Below, piece after piece: positions 9,582-17,199 of a DNA stretch of 64,000 nucleotides (positions within the stretch are counted from its first letter, which is position 1; each line of letters opens with the position of its first letter). The notes beneath the pieces are model-generated. The model was given only the letters and a program-made list of their open reading frames with translations, was not told where the DNA came from and did no database searches. A program made the position numbers and the translations under genes. Origin of the DNA: Lentibacillus cibarius (lineage in GTDB: Bacteria > Bacillota > Bacilli > Bacillales > Amphibacillaceae); contig NZ_VCIA01000001.1 of the NCBI RefSeq assembly GCF_005887555.1, positions 1,116,001 through 1,180,000 on the forward strand, written 5' to 3'.

Positions 9582-9611
9582 ACGATTCCGAATTGTTTAG
9601 GTGCCTGGCAC
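9566..9611. repeat. GTGCC(A/T)GGCAC hairpin repeat, copy 3
   Basis: GTGCCAGGCAC at 9567-9577 and GTGCCTGGCAC at 9601-9611, interior TTAAACGATTCCGAATTG. It lies between convergent genes and encodes the last residues (VPGT) of both. Confidence 0.92.
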
Positions 9612-10337
9612 TGCTGATATTTCTGTTGTCGCATGGATTAATGTCGAGATGTGTTTGTCGACCATTTCTTTGTTAAAGCGGAACGTTGGGCCTGAAATGG
9701 ACACGGCGCCAACCACTCGCTGCTGCTGATCAAACACAGGTGCTGATAGCGCAGATACATTAGCATTGATTTCTTCTACGCTAATGGCATAGCCGTAATC
9801 CCTTGTCGCCTGCATTTTTTTGTCCAATAAACCCTGTTCCTCCGATGTCAGCCGTTGCAGCGTGCGTTGCTGGATTTCTTCTGATTGAAAAGCAAGAATG
9901 GCCCGTCCTGTCGCACCCACATGAATAGGATGCTGTGTGCCCACCCCTACTGAGCGCCGGATTTCCTGTTGGCTCTCACATTCCATTACACACAGGCGCA
10001 TATGACCGTTTGGGATATAGAATCCGACTGTTTCTCCTGTTATATTCCGTAAATGAATCAGCCACGGTTCAACAATCGAGGCAAACGGCAGCTCTGTTAG
10101 TAGTTTGTTACTATATTCCAGAAATACTGCTCCTAGTGAATACTGTTTGGACTGAACATCCTGAAAAACAAATCCTTCCATTTTTAACGTGGTTAATAAA
10201 CGATGGACAATCGTTGGGGATATATCTAATGCATTACTGATATAGCTAACACTTTGTGGCCCCGGGGTTTCTTTTAAATAATTTAATATCTTAATAGCTC
10301 GTAGTACTGTTGCAGAAACATCTGCTTTTGTTTTCAT
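9597..10337 (-). CDS. IclR family transcription regulator
   Basis: Predicted DNA-binding regulator, about 246 aa. N-terminal winged helix (SVSYISNALDISPTIVHRLL) and a C-terminal GAF-like effector domain (GRAILAFQ, AISVEEINANVSALSAPVFD, GAVSISGP), the standard IclR layout. The frame is open 12 codons further upstream, but the ATG at 10337 (MKTKADVSATVLRAIKIL) has GGAGG at 6 nt. It follows the aldehyde dehydrogenase gene in the same direction, with hairpin repeat copy 4 in the 82-nt gap, and may control the four-gene catabolic operon upstream. The ISAVPGT end comes from repeat copy 3. Its ligand cannot be read from sequence. Confidence 0.87.
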   Translation of the reverse strand: MKTKADVSATVLRAIKILNYLKETPGPQSVSYISNALDISPTIVHRLLTTLKMEGFVFQDVQSKQYSLGAVFLEYSNKLLTELPFASIVEPWLIHLRNITGETVGFYIPNGHMRLCVMECESQQEIRRSVGVGTQHPIHVGATGRAILAFQSEEIQQRTLQRLTSEEQGLLDKKMQATRDYGYAISVEEINANVSALSAPVFDQQQRVVGAVSISGPTFRFNKEMVDKHISTLIHATTEISAVPGT

Positions 10338-10358
10338 AATAACCTCCAATTTGAGTGG

Positions 10359-10411
10359 GTGCCAGGCACTCAAATATTAAGAACATTGTGAATTGTTAAA
10401 GTGCCTGGCAC
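10359..10411. repeat. GTGCC(A/T)GGCAC hairpin repeat, copy 4
   Basis: GTGCCAGGCAC at 10359-10369 and GTGCCTGGCAC at 10401-10411 with the interior TCAAATATTAAGAACATTG. It sits between the aldehyde dehydrogenase stop and the IclR ribosome binding site. Confidence 0.9.
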
Positions 10412-10419
10412 CTTCAAAA

Positions 10420-11880
10420 TTAACCTTTGATATAACGCGTTTTGTATTGGCAATAAAAGTCCAGTGCTTCACTGCCTAATTCTTTAAATGTGCCTGTACT
10501 GGATTGCTTATAGCCGCCGAATGGTGCTTGGAAGAACGTCCCAGTCGTTGTCATGTTTACTTTGACAATCCCTGCCTCAATTTCAGCTAATGCTTTGTTC
10601 ATATATTCCAGGTTTTTGGTACAAATGGCTGATGACAAGCCGTATTCTACATCATTGGCTACTTCAATTGCTTCATCAATATCGCTTACCTCGATGATAC
10701 TGTTTACCGGACCGAATACTTCCTGCTGGGCAATCGTCATCGATGACTTCACGCCGCTAATCACCGTTGGCTCGACGAAATACCCGTGTTCGAAAGCCGG
10801 GCCTTCAGGAGCTTTGCCACCGGTCAGAACCGTTGCACCTTCATCTCTAGCACTTTGGATTAAGTCCAGTGTGGATTGTAATTCTGATTGGTTAACTTGC
10901 GGTCCCATGTTAATACCTTCTTCAATCCCATTACCTACTTTAAATTCTTTGGTTTTTTCCACAAGTTTTTCCGTGAATGCTTTAGCAACTTTTTCATGGA
11001 CAATCACCCTGCCTGTTGCTGTACATGCTTGACCTGTTTGGCCATACGCACCAGCAACGGCCAGTTGTACTGCTTCATCAAGATCAGCATCATCCATAAC
11101 GATTAATGGATTTTTACCACCCATTTCCAGCAAGCAGCGTTTCATATCTTTTGCCGCTTCAGCGTAAATTTTTTTCCCAACTGGATTGGAGCCAGTAAAT
11201 GTGACAGCTTTTACGGATGGATGATGAATCATTTCTGGAACAAGCTTTCCTGGTGCGATCACCTGATTGACAACGCCAGCCGGTACGCCTGCTCGCTGAA
11301 CAATATCCATAAATTTCATCACAGTTAACGGCGTTTCGGATGATGGTTTTAACACAACTGTATTCCCGCTGGCAATCGCCGGTGCTGTCTTCCATGCCGG
11401 GATGGACATTGGGAAGTTCCATGGTGTAACAACCAATACCACACCAAGCGGCTCTGGTTTTGTTTCAATCTGGATATTTGGCATGTCTGCTGCTTGCAAT
11501 GTTCCTTTTAAACGACGACATTCGCCGGCGTAGAATTTAACGATACCTGCAGCGTAGCCTACTTCTTTTGCCGCATCATTGTAGGTTTTCCCTTCTTCCC
11601 GAACGATGGTTTTAGCCAGATCATCCTTTTCTTCTTCCATTAACGCCGCTATTTTATATAAATATTCACCGCGTTGTGGAGCAGGCGTGTTTTTCCATGT
11701 TTTAAACGTTTCCGCTGCTGAATCAATCGCCTGTTTGACGTCTTCAGAAGTTGATTGACGGAATGATGAAACAACCTCTCTTGTATCAGCCGGATTTAAG
11801 CCTTCTTTTAGCTCGCCGGATGGTGTTACCCATTCCCCGTTCACAAAATTTTTCAATGTTGTCGCTGTACTTGTAGTCAT
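10420..11880 (-). CDS. Aldehyde dehydrogenase family protein
   Basis: NAD(P)-dependent oxidation of an aldehyde to an acid. 486 aa with the full family core: VVTPWNFPMSIPAWK (cofactor site), VTFTGSNPVGKKI, catalytic Glu252 in LLEMGGKNP, nucleophile Cys286 in GQTGQACTATGR, and EVFGPV. The overall look is closest to semialdehyde dehydrogenases of the succinate/alpha-ketoglutarate semialdehyde type (B. subtilis YcbD-like), but the substrate is inference. Start at 11880 has AGGAGG at 7 nt. It lies 42 nt after the DUF3726-like gene and is probably the last enzyme of the operon running from 15439 down to here. Confidence 0.88.
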   Translation of the reverse strand: MTTSTATTLKNFVNGEWVTPSGELKEGLNPADTREVVSSFRQSTSEDVKQAIDSAAETFKTWKNTPAPQRGEYLYKIAALMEEEKDDLAKTIVREEGKTYNDAAKEVGYAAGIVKFYAGECRRLKGTLQAADMPNIQIETKPEPLGVVLVVTPWNFPMSIPAWKTAPAIASGNTVVLKPSSETPLTVMKFMDIVQRAGVPAGVVNQVIAPGKLVPEMIHHPSVKAVTFTGSNPVGKKIYAEAAKDMKRCLLEMGGKNPLIVMDDADLDEAVQLAVAGAYGQTGQACTATGRVIVHEKVAKAFTEKLVEKTKEFKVGNGIEEGINMGPQVNQSELQSTLDLIQSARDEGATVLTGGKAPEGPAFEHGYFVEPTVISGVKSSMTIAQQEVFGPVNSIIEVSDIDEAIEVANDVEYGLSSAICTKNLEYMNKALAEIEAGIVKVNMTTTGTFFQAPFGGYKQSSTGTFKELGSEALDFYCQYKTRYIKG

Positions 11881-11922
11881 GATAAATCCTCCTTCAAATG
11901 ATTCCTATCTAGTAATCTATAT

Positions 11923-12726
11923 TTATGGGGCCATTTCACCTGCACCGCGCAGTCTGGACTCTTCAGTTGCTTCAACCAATGTCTGACTTCCTATTTGATC
12001 TAATTGCTCCCAAATATGGTCGTCGATTTCCAGACCGTTGTTATAATTTTTTTCAAATGTTGCTTTAAGCTTTGCGGATTCTGTTAGATAAAATCCCCCA
12101 TACCTAGCTTCTTGTCTAAGATTTCGTATGCATGATGTGATTAAGTTAGTCTCGGTTGTGCAAACGAGCCAAAAATCATCGGATGACAAGTTAGCTGTTT
12201 CATACTGCCCAAGTTCGGCGGTAAGGTTATGCTGCATGATTTCCTCCGCCCTGGCTCCTTCTGCAAAAACTGGGTAAGCAATTTCCGGAGTGGACAAAAT
12301 CCACATCGGACTGCCATGTTTTGTTTTGTAATTAATCAGACACCCTTTATTTCTTGATGCAACGTAATGAGCAGGTTGTGCCAGCAAATGAGAGCGTGTC
12401 GTGTTTTGCATGTGCACACGCACTGTTTCCCTCGTTTCAGCCATCGCCAATGCATAATCCGCCATAAGTTTCCCAAGTATAATGGCGCTTTGTTTGTATC
12501 CATCAAATCGGAACAGCCCATCATCTTCCAGGAGCAGGGCCACACTTTCCATTCCGGGCGGATGCATATTCGGAATTTCCTGCTGCAACACATGAAGACC
12601 CTCAAGTCCAACAAACTCACTCCATGTGACCACCCCTGCCCCATCATCAGCACAACCATAAGGAATACCGCATGCGCGGAATACTTTTTTACAATGGATA
12701 AACAATTCTACATAGGATACACGCAT
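11923..12726 (-). CDS. Conserved protein of unknown function, DUF3726-like
   Basis: 267-aa cytoplasmic protein with no signal peptide or membrane segment. The N-terminus (SYVELFIHCKKVFRACGIPYG followed by CADDGAGVVTWSEF) recalls, from memory, proteins annotated DUF3726, and the middle has a Cys-rich GCLINYKTKHGSPMWI stretch. No catalytic motif that I recognise. It starts at 12726 with GGAGG at 8 nt and overlaps the end of the dipeptidase gene by 19 nt, so the two are very likely translated from one message. The tight coupling to a dipeptidase and an aldehyde dehydrogenase suggests a role in the same catabolic route, perhaps as an enzyme subunit; this is inference. Confidence 0.7.
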   Translation of the reverse strand: MRVSYVELFIHCKKVFRACGIPYGCADDGAGVVTWSEFVGLEGLHVLQQEIPNMHPPGMESVALLLEDDGLFRFDGYKQSAIILGKLMADYALAMAETRETVRVHMQNTTRSHLLAQPAHYVASRNKGCLINYKTKHGSPMWILSTPEIAYPVFAEGARAEEIMQHNLTAELGQYETANLSSDDFWLVCTTETNLITSCIRNLRQEARYGGFYLTESAKLKATFEKNYNNGLEIDDHIWEQLDQIGSQTLVEATEESRLRGAGEMAP

Positions 12727-13727
12727 TGTTCCGCCTCCTTTTCAGCTTTGAAGCTATCTGTAAAGAAGCGTAACCAGTTTCCTCCCATCACTTTATCCAC
12801 TTCCTCGTTAGTCAGTCCTTTTTCCGACAGTCCCCTTGCAATATTCGGGAAATCCGCCGGTGTCTTGAACCAGGACGGCCACTCCGGCCAGGATGGATTC
12901 TCTTTGGAACCAGCACCATAATCGATTTCATGTGTCCAGCGCCCCATACGCATCCAGTGTAAAAAGTCAATCGACATATTCAACGTCAAGTCAGTACCCA
13001 AACCGACCTGGTCAATTCCCATGAAGTCAGCAGTGCGAACAATCATATCACAGAATTCCTCCAGCGTTGTCTGTTCTCCATTAACTAAGTGCGGATAAGC
13101 ACATAAACCAAGGACACCGCCGTTATCTCTTAGTGCTGTGAGCACCTCACTTGATTTGTTCCGTTTTGTCGGATAAATCCAGTTTGGGTTCGCATGGGTG
13201 ATTGCAACTGGTCTAGTTGACGTGGCAATGGCATCAAGGGATGTCTGCTCTCCAACGTGGGATAGGTCAACAACCATTCCCACACGGTTCATTTCTTGGA
13301 CAACTAGTTTTCCGAAACGGGAGAGTCCTACATCTCGCGCTTCATAACAACTGCTTCCGACAAGATTCTGATTGTTATAGGTTAATTGCATCACTTTGAT
13401 TCCAAGCTGATTAAACACCGAAACAAGGGAAAGTTCATCTTCAAGCGCCGATGTATTTTGGGTACCAAGAACGACCCCAATTTTTCCTTGTTCCTTTGCT
13501 TTAAGAATATCCTCACCCTGATGCACCGGCATGACAAGGTCGGCATTTTCTTTAAAAAACTTATGCCACTCCCCTACTTTACTAAGGGTTTCCCGGGCAT
13601 TTTCCCATAACCCGCAGCACGCATGAACACAAGTTACACCACCTTGTTGCAGCAAATGCAAGAAGTCGCGATCCCAGTTGCTTAATTCTAATGCGTCAAT
13701 AACGATTCGATCCTGTTGATGACTCAT
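12708..13727 (-). CDS. Membrane-type dipeptidase (M19, renal dipeptidase family)
   Basis: Zinc-dependent amidohydrolase-fold dipeptidase, 339 aa. Family features: VIDALELSNWD at the start (family normally D-x-H for the first metal; here the expected His is replaced, see below), GVVLGTQNTSALED, LTYNNQNLVGSSCYE, GMVVDLSHVGEQT, PVAITHANPNWI, VGLGTDL and GGNWLRFF. Typical M19 enzymes begin their metal site with a DGHND or DTH motif; here IDALELSNW lacks the two His, so the first metal site looks degenerate and the substrate may differ from ordinary dipeptides. Translation overlaps both neighbours: ATGA with the upstream gene (13724-13727) and 19 nt with the downstream one. No signal peptide is visible. 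Confidence 0.82.
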   Translation of the reverse strand: MSHQQDRIVIDALELSNWDRDFLHLLQQGGVTCVHACCGLWENARETLSKVGEWHKFFKENADLVMPVHQGEDILKAKEQGKIGVVLGTQNTSALEDELSLVSVFNQLGIKVMQLTYNNQNLVGSSCYEARDVGLSRFGKLVVQEMNRVGMVVDLSHVGEQTSLDAIATSTRPVAITHANPNWIYPTKRNKSSEVLTALRDNGGVLGLCAYPHLVNGEQTTLEEFCDMIVRTADFMGIDQVGLGTDLTLNMSIDFLHWMRMGRWTHEIDYGAGSKENPSWPEWPSWFKTPADFPNIARGLSEKGLTNEEVDKVMGGNWLRFFTDSFKAEKEAEQCVYPM

Positions 13728-15439
13728 GATCTATCTCCCTCCAAAGTTGGTAAGTGTGGGAAAACCCAGTTATCCGGAAATGGCTCCCCAATTTCTTCGA
13801 CAAGTGGCGCCCCTTGAAACAAGGTAATACGCACCCAGCGGTTAGACTTCGGATTGAACCGCTCTGCTCCGAAAAATGATAGTTTGCACCGTAATAGATG
13901 AAGTGGCATCATGTGCTTACTTAATAGATTAGCTTGGATTTCCCCATATTCGTATCCTTCTAGTGATTGAATCCGTTGAATGATACCTTTATAGCGCGGG
14001 TGTCTTAAAATAAATGATGCAACCATTTCTGATGGTGGTGCGTGTTGCAATATTTCATATAAGCCCTGCACTTGTTCGGCGATATTCATGGGCATCTCCC
14101 AATCATCGCCCGGTTCTTCACCACGCACGCCTATGCGTGGTTCCTCTTTTTCTTCCGAGCGATACCAGAAATAGTATTTTTCATCCGGATCGGTAAAATC
14201 GTACTGGAATACCCATTGATACTGCCGATGAATCAAGTCTATCAATTCCTGGATGGACATACGCGGTACGATTTGGTACGTTTCCTCCACATTCATGCAT
14301 TGCTCCAGGTCTATAACATGGTCTGCGTAGATTTCAAGTAATACGGTATGCAGTAATTCCTGCATCTCAATGGAAACCGTTTCAACAGCAGTTTCGGACA
14401 ACCCTTCCCATACATCATTCGTAGGAATTCCTGCAAACGTTCCAACTTCTAAATATTCCAATACACGTTCTTTGAGAAATCGGCTTTGCTCAGCTAACTT
14501 TTCCGGTTTAACAAAAATTTGCCTATCAATTAAGCGAGACTCATCAAAATAGTTGGCAACGCGGTCAAGCCAATGAATCAGCAGCATCAAATCATCCTGC
14601 GACGGTTTGATATCTTTAACTCTGGCAATAGCCTTCTCTCGGACATATATCCACTGATGGATTAACCGAGGATGAGATATGAGAAATGGCGCCATTCCAA
14701 GGCCTGTTGCATTGCCGGTACCTATAAAACGCTTTATTTCGGGGTCCAGCGAAACTGCTTCCGGATTGCGCCGCTTGGCAATGTGCTCAACCAGATCAAA
14801 GCTGAAATGACGCAGCATATACACCGCGAACATTTGCGCTTGGAATGGACCATTGAATGGATGATTATCTTTCAACTTTTCATACGGGGCAATCCCAAAT
14901 TTGCCGTTTCCATAAACGGCTGTTGTCCGCAACAAATACCCGACCTCATTCAGTATTTTTGGATCGGGTTGTTCCTTTGCCACAAGACAATCGATGACAT
15001 AATCAAATATACGATTGCTTTTATTTGCTCGCGACCAAACGAGATCAGAGGCATCTCCACGTCCTGCTTCTTGTTTCGGCAGATTTTCCTTCATTCGGTT
15101 CAATTTTTCAGCAGTTATCGTGCCTTCACTTAGCGCAAAAGTTACATCCCATTTTTGCGAAATAACACGATCACTTCTTTCTTCATCACTGATTTTTGTA
15201 GAGATAGCCAGAAACGAAAAGTCGTGTTTTGGCGTTTGAACGCTGTAGATCGCATGCCCGTGTCCTTCGTCATCTAGTTCAAACGTGGTACAACTAATTG
15301 TCCAGTTTTCCCGCATCATATGTCGCATTAATATCCGCAAAAAGCTTAAGCTGGTCAACCGGAATGCACCAATCCGTTCAAGCTTCATCACTTCTGAAGC
15401 CGGACGTAATGGATGCCTTTTATTCTCTACCGTCATCAT
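13724..15439 (-). CDS. Large conserved protein of unknown function, first gene of the dipeptidase operon
   Basis: 571 aa, soluble, family not recognised. Visible features: an N-terminal part with MKLERIGAFRLTSLSFLRIL, an internal signature GTGNATGLGMAPFLISHP at about residues 245-262, a charged helical middle, and a C-terminal part with Tyr/Trp-rich QYQWVFQYDF and KYYFWYRSEEKEEP. It has no Walker, Rossmann, zinc or membrane motif I can name. The frame is open to a TTG at 15457, but ATG at 15439 is preceded by GGGGGTGA at 5 nt. Its stop overlaps the dipeptidase start in ATGA. The conservation-like motifs and codon use look those of a real gene; operon position suggests the lead enzyme or binding partner of the pathway. 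Confidence 0.72.
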   Translation of the reverse strand: MMTVENKRHPLRPASEVMKLERIGAFRLTSLSFLRILMRHMMRENWTISCTTFELDDEGHGHAIYSVQTPKHDFSFLAISTKISDEERSDRVISQKWDVTFALSEGTITAEKLNRMKENLPKQEAGRGDASDLVWSRANKSNRIFDYVIDCLVAKEQPDPKILNEVGYLLRTTAVYGNGKFGIAPYEKLKDNHPFNGPFQAQMFAVYMLRHFSFDLVEHIAKRRNPEAVSLDPEIKRFIGTGNATGLGMAPFLISHPRLIHQWIYVREKAIARVKDIKPSQDDLMLLIHWLDRVANYFDESRLIDRQIFVKPEKLAEQSRFLKERVLEYLEVGTFAGIPTNDVWEGLSETAVETVSIEMQELLHTVLLEIYADHVIDLEQCMNVEETYQIVPRMSIQELIDLIHRQYQWVFQYDFTDPDEKYYFWYRSEEKEEPRIGVRGEEPGDDWEMPMNIAEQVQGLYEILQHAPPSEMVASFILRHPRYKGIIQRIQSLEGYEYGEIQANLLSKHMMPLHLLRCKLSFFGAERFNPKSNRWVRITLFQGAPLVEEIGEPFPDNWVFPHLPTLEGDRS

Positions 15440-15734
15440 ACTGTTCACCCCCAACAATATCCCTTATAAATAACCTCCATTAACTACCGAACTAATTCTT
15501 CATTGCCAGTTTTTCATTTTGATAGACTTTCGCAAACGAAAAGTGCAGCTCATCAAGTGATCAATAATAGCAACAAAACCGGTACAGCCGTTCCCACTAA
15601 AAGATTACCAGGCACTGATTCTGCCCCCACCTGCCGCCAATAAAGCCACGGCACTTATTAATCAGTAATTCATTACCAATGACGAATTAGTTTTATTTGA
15701 CGTTCATCAATCATATGACAAAACTAAGCATTAA

Positions 15735-15748
15735 AGTAAACGTTTACA
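15735..15748 (-). promoter_or_regulatory. Candidate catabolite response element (cre)
   Basis: AGTAAACGTTTACA; read on the minus strand TGTAAACGTTTACT fits the CcpA cre pattern except the last base. It is about 300 nt upstream of the dipeptidase operon in the gap 15440-15864, which otherwise shows AT-rich DNA and no gene. Confidence 0.45.
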
Positions 15749-15864
15749 AAGAATACCAACAACTATAAAGCACATCCACCGGAACGGGACTTGTTTCGTC
15801 TATCGGAATTGTATACCGTTATTTAATTATATGATAAACAAAAATATAGCAATTGTCAATATTT

Positions 15865-16776
15865 TTAAAAGGTGCCAGGCACCCGCTTTCTCTTTCGAAT
15901 CATATACTCCAATGCGCCGGTTCCGGTAAACACGCCACACAGTATTAAGATAAACCCGGCTACATGGTTCAGTGTAATTGTTTCATTTAAAAATATAGCT
16001 GATCCAATCACGCCAAACAACGTGTTCAGATTCATAAAAATAGCCGATTCAGCCGGTCCCACTTTTTTGACGGCGTGATTATACGTCATATGACCGAATG
16101 CTGTAGCCATGACCGCACTGAATAAAAAGACCAAACCAAGATGCCAGTCAAACAAATTGGTGATCTCCTGCATTTCCGATCCAAGTAACTGACTTGTCGC
16201 CAGAACGAATAACGAACCAATGACAAGCATATAACCAGTTGCCAGCCGTGCGTCGAACGTCGGTTTTAGCTTGCTAATCAGGACAAAGCTGAATCCCTGC
16301 ACAAGCACAGCTAAAAACACCATCAGGTCTCCCAGCGAGATTCCCGTCAATTGACCAGTGCCCATTAGTGTCGTTATAACTACACCAATAAAACCCAAAA
16401 TAAATCCAACGACGCGCACCCACGTCATCCGCTGACGCAAAATGATTAGTGCCAACATCGCCGTTATGAGTGGGTTCATCCCTAAAATCAGCGCCCCATT
16501 TATACCTGAGGTCATTTCCAGGCCAACTGCAAGAAACGAATGATGTAAAATGACATTAAAAATGGATATGCTAAAGATGATTAGCCACTCATGCTTGTAT
16601 GGCATTCTGAATATCCCCATCACAGCGCAAATCACCAGCACCGCAACCCCTGCAGTCATAATCCGAAACGCTTGGAGCAAAATAGGATCAATCGCTGTGA
16701 CCAACACTTTGATAGCTGACAGATTTATTCCCCACATAAGCATCACCAATAATAAAAGCGAATAAATTCGCACCAT
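15865..16776 (-). CDS. EamA family (drug/metabolite) transporter
   Basis: 303-aa inner-membrane protein with ten predicted hydrophobic segments in two five-helix halves, the EamA (DMT) arrangement: MLMWGINLSAIKVLV at the start of half one, MVFLAVLVQGFSFVLISKL at the start of half two, and an AESAIFMNLNTLFGVIGSAIFL helix near the end. These proteins usually export amino acids or metabolites; the substrate is not readable. Start at 16776 has GGATGG at 6 nt. The C-terminus RKRKRVPGTF and stop come from a half copy of the hairpin repeat. It is the first minus-strand gene upstream of the dipeptidase operon, but separated by 425 nt. Confidence 0.85.
   Translation of the reverse strand: MVRIYSLLLLVMLMWGINLSAIKVLVTAIDPILLQAFRIMTAGVAVLVICAVMGIFRMPYKHEWLIIFSISIFNVILHHSFLAVGLEMTSGINGALILGMNPLITAMLALIILRQRMTWVRVVGFILGFIGVVITTLMGTGQLTGISLGDLMVFLAVLVQGFSFVLISKLKPTFDARLATGYMLVIGSLFVLATSQLLGSEMQEITNLFDWHLGLVFLFSAVMATAFGHMTYNHAVKKVGPAESAIFMNLNTLFGVIGSAIFLNETITLNHVAGFILILCGVFTGTGALEYMIRKRKRVPGTF
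15872..15882. repeat. Half copy of the GTGCC(A/T)GGCAC repeat
   Basis: Solitary GTGCCAGGCAC without the second arm; it encodes the VPGT at the end of the EamA protein. Confidence 0.7.
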
Positions 16777-17019
16777 AAGAACCCATCCAATCTCATCATC
16801 TGCTAATTTAAAAGTTACTAAATGATTATATTAACAGCAAAGATACATTAAACCAATTGTTTTGTTTTAACTTTTCATAATACAGGCAATTGGTTGAACA
16901 AGTTTAGCGTGCGTGATTGAACAAAGACGCAAGCGCCCGATTAGCCTAAGAACACGACGTGCGTCTCGTATCGGATCCCGACGTGACTTGACTTTGCCAC
17001 ATACGCTTTTTAATTGTAT

Positions 17020-17061
17020 AAAAAAAGTGAAACTTCAACCACTATTGATTGAAGTTTCACT
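17020..17061 (-). terminator. Rho-independent terminator downstream of hmp
   Basis: Perfect 13-bp stem AGTGAAACTTCAA (17026-17038) / TTGAAGTTTCACT (17049-17061), followed on the minus strand by T7. The remaining gap 16777-17199 has no gene. Confidence 0.85.
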
Positions 17062-17129
17062 ATAAAAATGATTAGACATCCAATTAAAGAAAGTTTTTCG
17101 ACAGCTGCCGTGATCTTCCTTTGGATATG

Positions 17130-17195
17130 AATGGGTGCTCACTCGAGTTGAGTCGCCCTCCACTCAAGTGATGCGGCCCCGCTTGAGTCGAACCC
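17130..17195. repeat. Degenerate CTCGAGTT-type repeats
   Basis: Three or four diverged units (CTCACTCGAGTTGAGTCG, CACTCAAGTGATGCG, GCTTGAGTCGA) related to the CGCTCGAGTT arrays found further along, lying between the hmp terminator and the hmp stop. Confidence 0.5.
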
Positions 17196-17199
17196 CGTT

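Noticed and set aside
15605..15620. Further copy of the GTGCC(A/T)GGCAC repeat (ACCAGGCACTG)
   Set aside because: Only 7-8 matching bases and no second arm.
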